The translations under genes were made by a program, and so were the position numbers. Below the pieces are notes generated by a model. That model was not told the DNA's origin and searched no databases. It saw only the letters and a list, made by a program, of their open reading frames with translations. A stretch of 64,000 nt of DNA from Trachythela sp. YZ-2020 (taxonomy: Eukaryota > Cnidaria > Anthozoa > Malacalcyonacea > Clavulariidae): assembly GCA_016169945.1 (NCBI GenBank), contig JADLSH010000388.1, positions 1,894,001 to 1,958,000 on the forward strand, in the 5' to 3' direction. The number at the start of each line of letters is the position of its first letter. Position 1 is the first letter of the stretch. Positions 1 through 10,896 of the stretch are shown piece after piece.

Positions 1-59
1 ACGCGAAAATGACGAATCTCGTACTCGTATAGTCGTACTCGTAGTCGCTGCTAAAGCTC

Positions 60-425
60 TCTATTAAATTATTCCAATTTGTGTGTTATGGCTGAAGTGT
101 CGTATATATTATATATGCAAGAATCCATGTGGAGATTACTTAATCTGACTCATATTGAGTTTTGAATAGTGTTGAGTATTACTACTTGTGTTATAGTTAA
201 GAGAATTATATTCTCGAGTATTTTTCCTTGTTTCAATATGACATTTAGGTTCAGCTCATGTACACATGAAACAAATGGAAATATCCCGGCGAAAACGTAT
301 CAAATATCATATATGAACGTTGCAAAGACGCCACGATAGTTTTAATTTACATTAATCTTGTACTATTTCAATATTGACAATTGAGTCCATATTACATATT
401 TAAACTTCACTGTCACTGACCAATG
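60..425 (+). repeat. dispersed repeat, possible gypsy LTR/5' region
   Basis: This stretch resembles about 46,590-46,790: both share a gttatg..ctga.gtgtcgta block, a gttaagagaattata block, a tattctcg.gtat block and a gtacacatgaaaca block in the same order. It lies just upstream of the Gag knuckles of the gypsy remnant, so it could be that element's LTR or leader. I see no clear TG..CA ends or primer-binding site. No gene is visible in positions 1-494. Confidence 0.4.
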
Positions 426-494
426 AAGGGTGGTGATGTGAATCAGTTTTACGATTTGTGTTTGTTTTATTGCTTGTTTGAGCCAATTTTTAAC

Positions 495-718
495 CGAAAA
501 CAGAACCAGGGTGAGCGTTCTAGTGTTATCACTGTGGTAAGGTTTTGTGCCCTGGGTACGACGTTGTGGTAAGGTAGGGCATTTCGCTCGTGATTGTCGC
601 TCAAAGGGTGTTGACCGTGGTCTCCTGGGAACTAACCAATCATCTTCTGTGGTATTCTACAGATGCCAAAACCCTGGGCACAAAACTGCCCAATGCACAA
701 CCTTTTTACCACCACAAT
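495..718 (+). pseudogene. Ty3/gypsy-type Gag nucleocapsid remnant
   Basis: Two zinc-knuckle remnants are readable. The first reads CGKVGHFARDC (about 563-597) and the second CQNPGHKTAQC (about 658-690). In both the first Cys of the CX2CX4HX4C pattern is missing. The second is followed by a short tail that ends where a TA-flanked element is inserted at 721. Family knowledge: Gag knuckles bind the element's RNA. Here the frame is broken, so this is a fossil. Confidence 0.55.
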
Positions 719-720
719 TA

Positions 721-1614
721 GTCTAGGACCTGTATATGAGTTTGTATGCATTTCATTTAGGACAGATAAACTCAACTGTTTTAGGGTAAAATGACCATGA
801 CGGACGACATTGGCATATGTGCGGATAATGTGCCAAAGCCCGAATCTTTTTTAACCAAAATTTCAAAGGTTTTCTGTGCCTCAAATTATAGTTTCAACTA
901 TTCGTGAGAATAATTCACGTTATATTTTTTATTCATGTTTATTAAACGTTTGGGGTAGTAAACTCAAACAGTTTGGAAGCTCTGTGTTTAATTTTTCGTT
1001 TGGAACCTTTGTACAATCGAGTATTTTTGGATACTGTAATCTAATTACATTTGAAGACGAAAAAATGTGATAAATCGAGAAGAGAAGCGGCAAGTATAAC
1101 TTGTGGATAATATGTGCGCGCCTCTGTGATAAAAAGCAAATATAATGGCAAGATATGGTTGAAATCGTGTTGTGACGGAGAGTAAGTGAAATAAACTGTA
1201 TTATATCTCAACAAAACAGTATCAACCCTCATGAAATCTATTCGTATTATGAAAATATAGCCTTTCTATTAAGGTGTATGAAGTGATGTGATGCATAATA
1301 AGCAGTTGACCTGGGATGGTTTATGGTCATTTTCTTGTAAAATATTAGACCTAGACACATTTCACTCTCCTATGACCACCCCTAAAAGTGTTCATTCTAA
1401 ACACTATAAGCACTTCAGAAAGTCTGTAACTTTGATGGTTTAGGAGATAGAGCTTTGCCGGCAGTGCTGTTTCTGGGTGTGGTTATTTTCGGGCATTTCG
1501 TCCTGGATTCGGGTTTTGGCACATATGTTGTCCGTCATGGTCATTTTACCCTTTAACAGTTGAGTTTATCTGTCCTAAATGAAATGCATACAAACTCGTA
1601 TACAGGTCCTAGAC
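721..1614. mobile_element. 894-bp TA-flanked inverted-repeat element inside gypsy gag/pol
   Basis: The termini are inverted repeats of about 110 bp beginning GTCTAGGACCTGTAT, with TA on both sides (719-720 and 1615-1616). The left arm carries an extra segment of about 20 bp near 810. No transposase is visible. The TA target suggests a Tc1/mariner-type non-autonomous element. It separates the Gag knuckles from the protease of the gypsy remnant, so it is younger than that element. Confidence 0.65.
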
Positions 1615-1659
1615 TAAATCGGGAAACTAATGGTCACTGCCACTCATAGGACTGGAAAC

Positions 1660-2060
1660 TATAATCATTTGGTTTCGGCTACAAACTTGCACTTAGTTAA
1701 TAGATACAGGAGCCCAGATTAGTGTTTTACAAGAGTCGTTAGTAACACGAGAAAGAGGGTGGGCTGCTAAGGTGGGCTGCAAATGTTTCCCCCACACAGT
1801 TGATGGTCCAGTATGGGATCGGTTTATGACTTGGTGGTCCAGTATGGGATCGGTTTATGACTTGGTGGTCCAGTATGGGATCGGTTTATGACTTGGTCAC
1901 AGATTGTCAAGTAGGCGATCAACATATTCAGCAACATCTGTTCGTTAAACAATCAGCACACCCTGCAATTATTGGCATGGATCTGTTACCTCGTTTAAAC
2001 ATGCATTTTTCAATTGGCTCTCGAGTATTTGTATCTGGTACAGATAGAACCTCATATTAC
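1660..2060 (+). pseudogene. gypsy aspartic protease remnant
   Basis: The protease active-site motif reads IDTGAQIS (about 1700-1723), followed by LQESLV. The flap/C-terminal part, with IIGMDLLPRL, follows in a different frame (about 1970-2000). The frame is broken by a 31-bp tandem triplication between the two. This is the fold that matures Gag-Pol in LTR elements. Non-functional as it stands. Confidence 0.65.
1805..1897 (+). repeat. 31-bp tandem triplication in the protease
   Basis: There are three exact copies (1805-1835, 1836-1866, 1867-1897) of a unit starting GGTCCAGTATGGGATCGG. The unit is not a multiple of three, so it shifts the protease frame. Confidence 0.9.
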
Positions 2061-2323
2061 CAAAACCGCGGGTGCCTCCTCTCGCGCGAAAAAACGTGTC
2101 CTGTTTTCGCGTCAAAACATTCGGGAATGCAACTACATTCCTATGCATTTTACTGTTAAAATGTCAAACTATTATTAGCTAATATTAATGCAATTACCCG
2201 CGGACCAATCAGATGTCGATATTCTCGAAATATCGATTTCACAACGGTAGGAATGTAGTCGCATTCTTGAATGTTTTGTTACGAAAACATGACATGTTTT
2301 TTAGAGTGAGAGGAAGCGTTTTG
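2061..2323. mobile_element. foldback MITE inserted in gypsy pol
   Basis: Inverted arms of about 80 bp run from CAAAACCGC (2061) to GCGTTTTG (2323), with TTAC and GTAA outside. The centre carries gcggaccaatcagatgtcgat. A related stretch (gcggaccaatcgatgttgc ... gaggaagc) lies at about 60,970-61,035. The superfamily is unclear. Confidence 0.5.
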
Positions 2324-2326
2324 GTA

Positions 2327-3103
2327 AACCAGAATAGTACCACTAACCCATCTCGAGTATGTCGCATATATTCCTCATCAGCCGTGAGCGGTTACTGTGC
2401 CTCCCAGATCCATGCAGGTGATTGAAGGCAAGCTGAACGGTGAAATTTTACCTGGTACTGTGGATCTAATTCAATCAGCAGGGGGGAAGTCGGCGTTTTG
2501 GTTTAGGGTGTGGTAGGGACATGGTCTTCGACACAGTAAGAGCAGAGAGGCGTGTTCTTATGCATATGACAAACCACACCAACGGGCAATACCCCCTGTC
2601 GTGTGAATGCTGGCACATTTTTTGGACATTTCTCAACCAACGTTGCTCAACCTGTTGTTATCAGTGAGCTATCAAAGTATCCAAGTAATTGTAGCAAATT
2701 AGATAAAACGGACAGGGTTCGAAAGGTTGATTTACTAGCCCGAGCAAAGTCAAATGATTCTGATTTATCATCAAGTGAGAAACATCGCCTTTATAAGGTG
2801 ATTCAAAAGTATGGGGATGTTCTTTCTATTGATGATGAAGCAGAACTGACTGAGCATGAAATACCAACTGGAGGGGCCCACCCAATTTCCTTGGTCTCGG
2901 AAAGGAAGTGATAAGCAAAAGCTCCTGATCAAGTCCACTAGTTATGATGCGAAAAAAGATGGCACAACTCGATTTTGTGTCGATTTTCGGCGTTTGAATG
3001 AAAGTAAGGTTGGAGATTAATAATTTCCGATCCCCCGGGTCGACGTTAGTTTAGATGCGCTGGGTGGGGCTAAGCTTTTTACAACTTTAGACTTGGCCAA
3101 GGG
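2327..3103 (+). pseudogene. gypsy pol linker and RT N-terminal half
   Basis: In-frame pieces include LSSSEKHRLYKVIQKYG and ELTEHEIPTG (2603-2911), the region before RT in gypsy pol. These are followed by CVDFRRLNES (about 2980-3010) and LDALGGAKLFTTLDLAKG (about 3051-3104), the RT fingers and the motif A region with its catalytic Asp. The frame is broken several times. The coding block is cut by a hAT MITE at 3104. Confidence 0.7.
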
Positions 3104-3400
3104 CAGTGGCGGATTACCCAATAGGCTGAGTAGGCTGAAGCCTACAGGCCCAGGCTTTCAAGAGGCCCGTGATTTTCAGAGAATGCACTTTCTATTAGAA
3201 TGGTTATTATTTTTGTCCTTAATTAAGCAAAACGGTCCCAGAAAGCGGGAAATAGCATTTCGAGACCTTAAATTTCCAAATATTTAGGCGGAACATGGCC
3301 CGGACCTCCTGTGTCACCGTTTACAGGCGTGAGAATATCATCCTCAAGGCCCGCAAATTTTACTTGGCCAACAGGCCCCTTAACTTGTAATCCGCCACTG
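3104..3400. mobile_element. 297-bp non-autonomous hAT element nested in RT
   Basis: The termini are CAGTGGCGGATTA and TAATCCGCCACTG. They are flanked by a perfect 8-bp duplication GCCAAGGG (3096-3103 and 3401-3408). Terminal CAGTGGCGG and 8-bp duplications are typical of the hAT superfamily. It splits the RT exactly inside the codons for LDLAKG|YWQVP. Confidence 0.9.
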
Positions 3401-3613
3401 GCCAAGGGTTATTGGCAAGTTCCCGTGAAGGTTATTGGCAAGTTCCTGCTTTTGCATGTCATAAAGGTCTATTTTGTCTAAACGGGGCTGCAACGTTCCA
3501 GAGGCCAATGACATCGGTATTAGAACTGAATTGGCAGATCATTCTTATTTATTTGAATGACGTCATCATCTATTCTCGAAGCTTTGAGGAACATTTGTTA
3601 CACCTTCAACTCG
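3401..3613 (+). pseudogene. gypsy RT core remnant (motifs B-C)
   Basis: The RT continues with GYWQVP, AFACHKGLF, ATFQRPM and YLNDVIIYSRSFEEHLLHL. The catalytic YLDD box reads YLND, so one of the paired aspartates is lost. A short direct repeat of GGTTATTGGCAAGTTCC (about 3407 and 3430) shifts the frame. The coding sequence stops at about 3613. The next segment of the same RT is found at about 8,848. Confidence 0.75.
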
Positions 3614-3617
3614 CCTA

Positions 3618-3761
3618 AAAGTACCGTTAGAAAACAACACTTTTCAGGACAACGCCTCAAAACTTTTTAATTCTCTACCAATTTATATCAGAAACTGCAA
3701 GAATTTTAACACTTTTAGTAAATTAACCAAAGAATTTTTGATCGAATGTAAAGTAACTTAA
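3618..3761 (+). pseudogene. LINE (non-LTR) RT C-terminus fragment
   Basis: A 47-codon frame ends at TAA 3759-3761 and contains NASKLFNSLPIYIRN and FSKLTKEFL. This is the SKLWNSLP..IRN...F pattern seen at the C-terminus of CR1/L2/RTE-type LINE polymerases. A second example of this pattern is at 27,839-28,171. It starts right where the gypsy RT breaks off, so a LINE probably inserted there. Confidence 0.6.
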
Positions 3762-5351
3762 CTTAATTGCGTTCGACCACAGTTAATAGAAATGGTTCGA
3801 CGAAGGAGAACGCTTCCTAATCGTGACGTAACGGCTGGATGCTTTGTCCTTTCGAGATTTTTTGATGTAACATTTGCCTCGCTTTCGTGTATATGGCATT
3901 TGCCTCGGTTTCGTGCCGCGTCTTAAATCGTTTAAAATTTCCATCATTCCATGTGCTCAGTTCCGGTCCTTTACTCCTTTCCAGAGGTTGGACAGCAGGC
4001 CGCAAAGCATCATGGGTAACGAGCGTATGTTTCCACGTGCGGCCTCATTTATGCGTTGACTGCCGTGAAGTCAACATCTCTGGCCATAGCAAATTCTGCG
4101 AAAATGGACGCTATTGATCCAGAGACTCAATGCCATCATTATGGATGTGTTTAGTGTTTGTGTATGGATGTATAACAAGGCTCTTTGAGTCCGTTTAATG
4201 GATTTATTTGTGCAGAAATCTCAAAGGCTGCGTGTGATCAACTGGTCTTGTGGTCAATATAAATGTTGTGTTGAAAATTCTATATGTATTTGTGGACACT
4301 TTGTTCAGTGTTGCACGTATTGCATTTTATATACTTAAGTAAATGTTTTCATAAGCTGACCCATTGGCACTGCCTGGATCGTCTGTATTTGTAATGTACT
4401 TTAATAGTGCAACTAGTGAGGAGTGTAGTACAGACAGTTAACTAAATATTTATTGGCCAGATTGATCTTTTGCAACAGAAATTACTGGTGAAATGTAGAC
4501 AAAACAAACTTTACAGTAATATACAGTTCCATTTTTATTGAAAATACATAGCACATGCATAAAATATAATATCTCTGCTCATTCTCGACATATATAAAGA
4601 AATATTAAAGAAAGCAAATATGGACCAAGAAGGCCAATTAACAATACAATGATAGAATTCAAACCAAAATACAAATCTGTAAAGAAACAACAAATTTTCT
4701 TCTAAAACTCAGCACTTATTTTAAACAGTAAAGTCCACTTCTTCAGAAAAATATGAGCAATCACTGCGTTAATTGTGGACTATTCGAGATGTGAAACTTC
4801 AAAGATTGTTGACAGAAATGGCATCGGATTAATACAATATGACGACGTACAGCCTACATAAAAGATCAAAATAACGTTTACCATACAAAATACTGCTCAC
4901 ATAGGTAGATCAATAGTTATTGAAATAGCATGGATGCATTCCAGGAAAAAAATTGAATAACAATGACAAAATATTCGATATTTGCTAGCCCAGATATAAA
5001 ATCTCTAAACAACACGCAAATAACTCCTAAAATTCATTCAAAAGTACTTTAACGCTTACTCTAAAGAATAACGCTCTTTATATTAAAGAAGTTTCAAGAT
5101 TCATTGGGAAAAACAAGCTTTGGTGGCGCAATGTCGACAATGTCGTCGGCGCAATAAGGTGCCATTTTGGCAAAAGTTGAAATGAGTATGGTCACTTCAA
5201 TACCGAATATCTCGAAAACTGCCTGGGGACCTCTGGGACCCCTCCAGCAGATTTTTAGTTTATACATTTATCTCGAACCATGGGAATTCAAATAAGTTTA
5301 AAAATGACACTTACCTCAAAGGTTTTCGCAGATATCGCAAGTTCTTATATA
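3762..5351. other. no gene recognised
   Basis: AT-rich sequence with only short open frames. There is an AATAAA on the minus strand near 4,535-4,545, so a minus-strand 3' end is possible, but I see no coding exon upstream of it. Confidence 0.4.
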
Positions 5352-5357
5352 ATATGA

Positions 5358-6526
5358 TACGATGGCCGAGAAGGGCCATAAGATATCATCACGTTATTTT
5401 TTTTTCAGAAGGAAAACGCGTCATTTTTTTTCCAAAAAAAAGATGTCATTTTTTTCAGTCAAAAATACGCGTCATTTTTTCAGAGAAAAAATGCGTCATT
5501 TTTTTCCGAGTAAAACGCGTCATTTTTTAAGGGGAAAAAACGCGTCATTTTTTAAGAGAAAGGAAACGCGTCATTTTTTTTCCAAAAAAAATATTTCATT
5601 TTTTTCAGAGTAAAAACGCGTCATTTTTTTCAGACAAGAATACATTTATTTATACTGATTCTCAATTCACGCAATTAGACAAGTAAACCTTCAGTCTTCA
5701 GTCGGAAATAAATCACAACATTCTCAAAGGATTCACAATTGTTTATTGTTTACAAATACAAATGCTGTAGTTTTTGTTCCACAGATTTTGCACGATGCTA
5801 GAAGCAGTAACGAGGTTAGTGCACTAACTAATACAGGGAACAGCCTGCAGACATTAACGAAGTTTTGGTTTCTCTTTTGATTTTATTATAAATTTTTGAT
5901 ACCTTTTAATCAACTGAAATTGATTATTTTGTTCCCAGGTTCACGATCATTTTACTTGTGTTATTATTTTGTTGTAGCACTGCTGGAGTAATATATGCTG
6001 GCATGCCATTAACATATTTTGGAAATAATAACACAAGTAAAATGATCGTGAACCTGGGAACAAAATAATTAATTTCAGTTGATTAAAGGTATCAAAAATT
6101 TATAGTAAAATCAAAAGAAAAACCAAAACGTATTTCTGCAGGCTGTTCCCTGTATTAGTTAGTGCAGTAACCTCGTTACTGCTTCTAGCATCGTGCAAAA
6201 TCTGTGGAACAAAAACTACAGCATTTGTATTTGTAAACAATAAACAATTGTGAATCCTTCGAGAATGTTGTGATTTATTTCCGACTGAAGACTGAAGGTT
6301 TACTTGTCTAATTGCGTGAATTGAGAATCAGTATAAATAAATGTATTCTTGTCTGAAAAAAATGACGCGTTTTTACTCTGAAAAAAATGAAATATTTTTT
6401 TGGAAAAAAAATGACGCGTTTTCCTTCTGAAAAAAATGACATCTTTTTTTTGAAAAAAAAATGACGCGATTTCCTTCTGAAAAAAAATAACGTGATGATA
6501 TCTTATGGCCCTTCTCGGCCATCGTA
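5358..6526. mobile_element. 1.17-kb near-perfect palindrome (foldback element)
   Basis: The termini are TACGATGGCCGAGAAGG and its complement, flanked by the 6-bp direct repeat ATATGA (5352-5357 and 6527-6532). The two arms (about 610 and 500 bp) match over most of their length around a loop of about 55 bp near 5,970-6,025. Each arm contains a run of AACGCGTCATTTTTT-type units (about eight on the left, about five on the right). Open frames here encode only poly-F/HFF repeats and are not genes. Confidence 0.85.
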
Positions 6527-6532
6527 ATATGA

Positions 6533-7071
6533 AAGCCACGCTTGCTTTTTTATAGATTTTTTAAAATATTAATATGTATTTTTCAAGTGTTTCTGCGTGC
6601 AATGCAAATTACAATAATTTTGACAAACACGATGGAAAATGGCGCGATTTCATTGGTCGAGAAATTCACGTGACAGCTGTCCACCCTCCTCTGATCCTTT
6701 TAAAATCCTTTTCATATTTTGCGAAAACAGAAGGAGATTTTGGCGATTGTTTTGGGTTTTTCCTGCGGTTTATTGTGAAGGTAAGTGGAGTTGTGTTCTT
6801 TTTTTAACTTTAAGTGTTACATAATTATGATTAAAGATACTTATCAAAGCATCCAAAATTTGTCTTGCGGTGTTTTTAATATCGATTAGAAATCCGACAT
6901 TTTAATTCGCTACCAAACCACATACTTTTTGTCAGCTAGAGTTCACAGCAGATCTAACTTCGCTCTGCTTAATAAAGGGTTTGGATGCAAGTCCAGCATA
7001 TTCTCTTTGGTCATTGAATGTTGAAGAAGTAAATGTTGTTAACAGTGTGGATTACAGGATTAGGGCATTAG
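6533..7071 (+). other. no gene; promoter-like patch
   Basis: At 6,640-6,690 there are CATTGG and CACGTGACAGCTG motifs, followed by a strong splice-donor-like GAAG|GTAAGTGG at about 6,780. This could be a 5' untranslated exon, but no coding exon follows that I recognise. Confidence 0.25.
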
Positions 7072-7506
7072 GCCACATAAAACAATTACTTGTTTAGCGT
7101 CCACCTCATCAAAATTTTTCAAGTCGGGCGGGCGTAGTTATTTTTTATTTTTGAAATACATAACACTGTATTTTATACTTAATTTATCAAAAGATAATAA
7201 CATATGGCTCAAAATCCAAAACAGTAAAACGGCGGCCATTTTGAATTTTAGCCGAGGCCGGAAGGGACTGGGTGCCAGGATCAATTTGAGGTTAAGCGGA
7301 ACTGCGGAAGTGAAGCTACAGAATACGATTCTTTTAACGTTTCCAGCGTTGTTTTGAGAGTTTTTACACGAATTTTGAAGGCTTTTTAGAAAATAAAAAA
7401 AAAAAAGTTGAGGTCGGGTGCTATGCTCAGGTCGGGTGCTATGCTCAGGTCGGGTGCTATGCTCAGGTCGGGCGGAGATGCTAAACAAGTATTTTTTTTA
7501 TGTGGC
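7072..7506. mobile_element. inverted-repeat element with 18-bp tandem repeats
   Basis: The arms read GCCACATAAAA(c)AATTACTTG and its complement, continuing into a CAAGTCGGGCGG block on both sides. No convincing target duplication. Three 18-bp units AGGTCGGGTGCTATGCTC lie at 7411-7464. A YY1-like ggcggccattttgaatttt motif is at 7231-7249. Confidence 0.6.
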
Positions 7507-7943
7507 TTTATAACGATTTCGCTAATGGGTCTGACAAATGTCCGATCAGCCTTGCCTGTAATAGTTTTTACGTGTACTGGTCAGATAACCCATGAAACAT
7601 GTCGACATTGTTGATGCGTCATGATAGAGACCTATATTTACATGAAAAATATGCCCTATAGAGCAACATATAACCGTGTTAAAAATACAATCTTTACATT
7701 TGTCACTCTTTCCTTCAAAGAGACTTTCGGTATTGTTAGTATCCGTTATTATACATTTAAGTTGGAGGGAAACTGCATGTGTACTTTACTTGATCGGTTA
7801 AAATGTCCTTGTGGAATAAAACTAATCGGCCATTCTGTGTCTTTGTTTGGCAAATAGCCGAATGCCGACCGTTATAATCCACACTGGTTGTTAAGCATTT
7901 GAAGTTGCAGAGTTGTGTTGAAAAATATGAGTTTCAAAGCATG

Positions 7944-8506
7944 ACAAATAAATATACACAAATCCCAGTTATTTGGCTGGGTTGCCTTCAGGCAAAAATA
8001 CAGTGTCCATAGTCAGGGACGCCGGAGAGGGGGGTACAGGGGGGGGGCAAGCACCCCTCCTGCCCTTTCCTAAGGGCGGCAAAAGTGCCCTTATAATATA
8101 AATGAAACAATAATAATACTGGCAAAGAAGAGAGAATACATCTGTATTAGATGATCAGTGCATAATGGAGAGCCAAATTTCTATTGTTTTCGTTCCGTAC
8201 TTCTTTAGATCTATATTTGTACATAAAAATAACAATTAAATGAGTTGAAATTTGAAAATCATCAAAATCCCATCAAAAAGGCGGACAGCGAAAATTTTTC
8301 TCGACTGCCCTACATTCGCATTGCCCCCCCCCTGCCCTACTATCGCTCCGGCGTCCCTGTCTATAGTAGGTGGTCACACAAATAAATACACAAATCTCAG
8401 TTATTTGGCTGGGTTGCCTTTGGGCAAAAAGACCATTTCTATAGTGGGTGGTCACACAAATAAATATACAAATCCCAGTTATTTTGTTGACACAATGAAC
8501 CTATAA
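7944..8506 (+). repeat. tandem repeat of about 85 bp interrupted by a hAT MITE
   Basis: The unit (acaaataaata.acaaat, cagttatttggctgggttgc, then ggcaaaaa, then ctatagt) occurs at 7,946-8,013, 8,378-8,450 and 8,456-8,490 (partial). The first unit is broken by the hAT element at 8,014. Confidence 0.7.
8014..8359. mobile_element. 346-bp non-autonomous hAT element
   Basis: The termini are CAGGGACGCCGGAG and CTCCGGCGTCCCTG. They are flanked by TCCATAGT (8006-8013) and TCTATAGT (8360-8367), an 8-bp duplication with one mismatch. The subterminal regions are G-rich/C-rich. No transposase. Confidence 0.85.
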
Positions 8507-8509
8507 TCA

Positions 8510-8847
8510 GTCATCATAGACAAGCAGAGCGAAGTTATACTGACGAATTCAGCTGTATTTTTCATGAACATCTCTTGCCATGTTTGATTACCAAAAATGA
8601 CACGTGTGGTACCAATGAAACTTCTGATGCTTTGATAAATTATTCTGTTGGAACCTTTGTGAGAGAAAAGCCTCTAAGTTTTTGATATTTATTTCTATTC
8701 ATGGAATATTAACATTTTGGACAACGTCAACACCGAACACACTTCACTAATCTAAGATTATTACTAGTTTTATAAATTTATTGTTAATGTAATGGGAGAG
8801 GTTGGATATCTTTATTTATATTTGTAAGTCATTATTATTATTATTTT
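8510..8847 (+). mobile_element. LINE-like 3' tail
   Basis: A non-coding stretch ending tttgtaagt followed by (ATT)n at 8,830-8,847, directly abutting the resumed gypsy RT. A short simple-repeat tail at an insertion boundary is typical of a LINE 3' end. It may be the 3' end of the LINE whose C-terminal codons are at 3,618-3,761, expanded by later insertions. Confidence 0.4.
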
Positions 8848-9020
8848 GGATAAGTTACGAGCGGCTGGTTTGAAATTGAACCATCAAAGTGTGTTTTTTC
8901 CCATGCTGAAGTCCATTACCTAGGGTTTGTGGTGAGCTTGAAAGGAATTAAGCCCGACCAGAAGTAGATTGCAGCCATCCAGGACTTTCCACGGCCTACG
9001 AAAGGCCTTAAATCTTTGGC
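8848..9020 (+). pseudogene. gypsy RT thumb segment (continuation)
   Basis: Reads DKLRAAGLKLN, then in another frame SHAEVHYLGFVVSLKGI and KPDQK, then IAAIQDFPRPTKGLKSL. This is the segment that follows EEHL in gypsy polymerases. It therefore continues the RT broken at about 3,613, with 5.2 kb of later insertions between. It ends before the RNase H region. Confidence 0.7.
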
Positions 9021-9086
9021 TGTAAAGCCAAAATCAGAAGTGCCAACACATATAATCTTGTTCACAATCAGAGTCTAACTTTCAGG

Positions 9087-9240
9087 GGCCGGTTGTATGA
9101 AAGTCTTAACTACATTTTAACTACCCGTTTTGTAGTTGAATAGTAGTTAACTGTAAAATTCGCGATTCTGATTGGTTAACTTTCGCACTAACAATAGTTA
9201 ACTTTAAAACAAGAAAAATTACTTGTTTTAGTCCAGTTTC
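9087..9240 (+). mobile_element. MITE of the GGGCCGGTTGTAT family, right end missing
   Basis: About 85-90% similar to 11,896-12,020 (ggttgtat.aaagtcttaac, gtagttaact, gattctgattggtt). It lacks the right terminal repeat. Confidence 0.65.
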
Positions 9241-9857
9241 TTAGTTCATGTTTCGTTCGCGAATCTGGACGGCGGTTGCATCAAACAAACGATCGTTCGT
9301 TCTCCCCAGCCTCAGCTCAGAAACCACTGCTAGCAGGGTAACTTGGGATTTAGTCGATCAAACAAAGGTTTGTGAGTTATACCGTATATATCTTCCAGGA
9401 TTTTCGAAGTGACTATTAATAGTGTATTTTTTCATTTTAGTTTTGGAAGAAAATCAATAAGACGTTTTGAGAGAAATTATCCTTTGGCTTCATTTGGTCG
9501 CAACATATCGACAAATAGGTAAAAATAATATATTATTTTGCAACAAAACATATGGATATGTATGCATAGTTTTTTTGGCTAGCCACTATCATATACTTCA
9601 AGCGCGTTGTGACAATGTGAAGAGGTGGAGTTGTGAACGTGTTAAACTTAATTAGTCGGGCCGTCCAGTTAAACATAGAGATAATTCGTCCACAGTCGAG
9701 AGCCCGAAGTGGGCCGAATAGTTGACAATCTTTTGTGTTATTGACCTCCATAATCGTCGAGGAGGCACACACTTTTCCATAATCAATTTACCCCGGGCGT
9801 TCTGTGACCCCTCCCGCGATCCAGTCGTATCATGCCAGCGGTTCACTACTTAGCATA
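9241..9857. other. no gene; contains a dispersed repeat
   Basis: Positions 9,470-9,575 (gagaaattatcctttg..ttggtcg.., ttttgcaacaaaac, atatgtatgcatagtttttt) match 27,222-27,318. Otherwise nothing recognised. Confidence 0.4.
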
Positions 9858-9990
9858 CATTAAGGTTAGATTAGCGTTTGGGTTTAGAGTTAGGGGTTAG
9901 GGTTTGGAGTTAGGGTTTGGTGTTTAGGGTTTGGGTTGGGCTAGGATTAGGGTTTAGGGTTAGGTTTGGGGTTAAGGTTTCTGGTAATCG
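9858..9990 (+). repeat. degenerate telomere-like (TTAGGG) repeats
   Basis: About 130 bp of ttagggtt/tttagggtt/gggtttgg variants. A shorter patch with ggattagggt units is at 36,166-36,236. Interstitial, not a chromosome end, since unique sequence lies on both sides. Confidence 0.7.
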
Positions 9991-10685
9991 GGTTAGGAAA
10001 TAGAACTAACATTCCTAAAAAGTAATTTAGCGAAGGCCATAAATATCCATGTAAGTTATAGAACAAACATATTCGGTGATAAAATAGCTCTGAACATCGG
10101 GTTGCTTCCAGGCGATGTTAAGCGGTTGGCGAAAGGTTGGCGACGTTATCTAATATTTTGTCAAAATACCGCTGACATGATACGTTTGGACCGTGGACGG
10201 GACACAATTGACTACCCACATTTTCAGCAACATTTAATATATAATATTTTATATATTATATTAAAATATTAAAGTCTTTTACAGACTGCTTTTTCTGCAA
10301 AAATATCCTACAAATTTGGGTAATCAGTAAACGGTAAGTAAGTTTTCTTTGTTCATTCTGGTATTAGTTTAATTCTGCTTTTATAATAGTATTAACAACG
10401 ATCTTCTGCCTTCTGGTCGGGTATACAAAATTGTGCAGGTTTAATTCTGCTTTTATAATAGTATTTAACAACGATCTTTTGGTCATTTTAAAAGCGTAAA
10501 GTTTAACGAGGCAGTGCATGTGCTTGCACTGATCTAAGGTCAGGCGCTATAATTTTTACGTGCCAGGGCAGAAAGGCCACGTATCAAAGCTAAACATTGC
10601 CATTGTGCAGGCCAGTATACAAAATTCAACCTTGCCATTGTACGGGTATACAAAATTCAACCTTAATTGCCATTGTGCAGGTATA
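9991..10685. other. no gene; short direct duplications
   Basis: A segment containing taattctgcttttataatag is duplicated at about 10,370 and 10,441. The gtatacaaaattcaacctt segment is repeated at about 10,613 and 10,645. Confidence 0.5.
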
Positions 10686-10689
10686 TTAA

Positions 10690-10892
10690 GGCCCCGTTTA
10701 CACTATACAGGATCTGCATTGTCACGACACCAATTTAAGCTGTTTTACGACATCCCTGACCCTAGGCTTTTGCCAGTTAGCTGATTTTGTTGAATCGATC
10801 ATACTATTATAGTTTTGGGGGCTAAATTCACTTTGATATGGCTCAATTTGATGTTGTGACCATGCATATCCGGTGATAATGTAAACGGGGCC
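10690..10892. mobile_element. 203-bp TTAA-flanked MITE
   Basis: The termini are GGCCCCGTTTACA and TGTAAACGGGGCC, flanked by TTAA on both sides (10686-10689 and 10893-10896). The TTAA target is characteristic of piggyBac-type elements. A looser relative may be at 52,971-53,180. Confidence 0.75.
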
Positions 10893-10896
10893 TTAA

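Noticed and set aside
5362..5613. Open frames encoding HFF-rich proteins in the palindrome (also 6300-6539)
   Set aside because: They are translations of the AACGCGTCATTTTTT satellite and have no protein-like complexity.
9858..9990. True telomere end
   Set aside because: The repeats are degenerate and short, with ordinary sequence on both sides.
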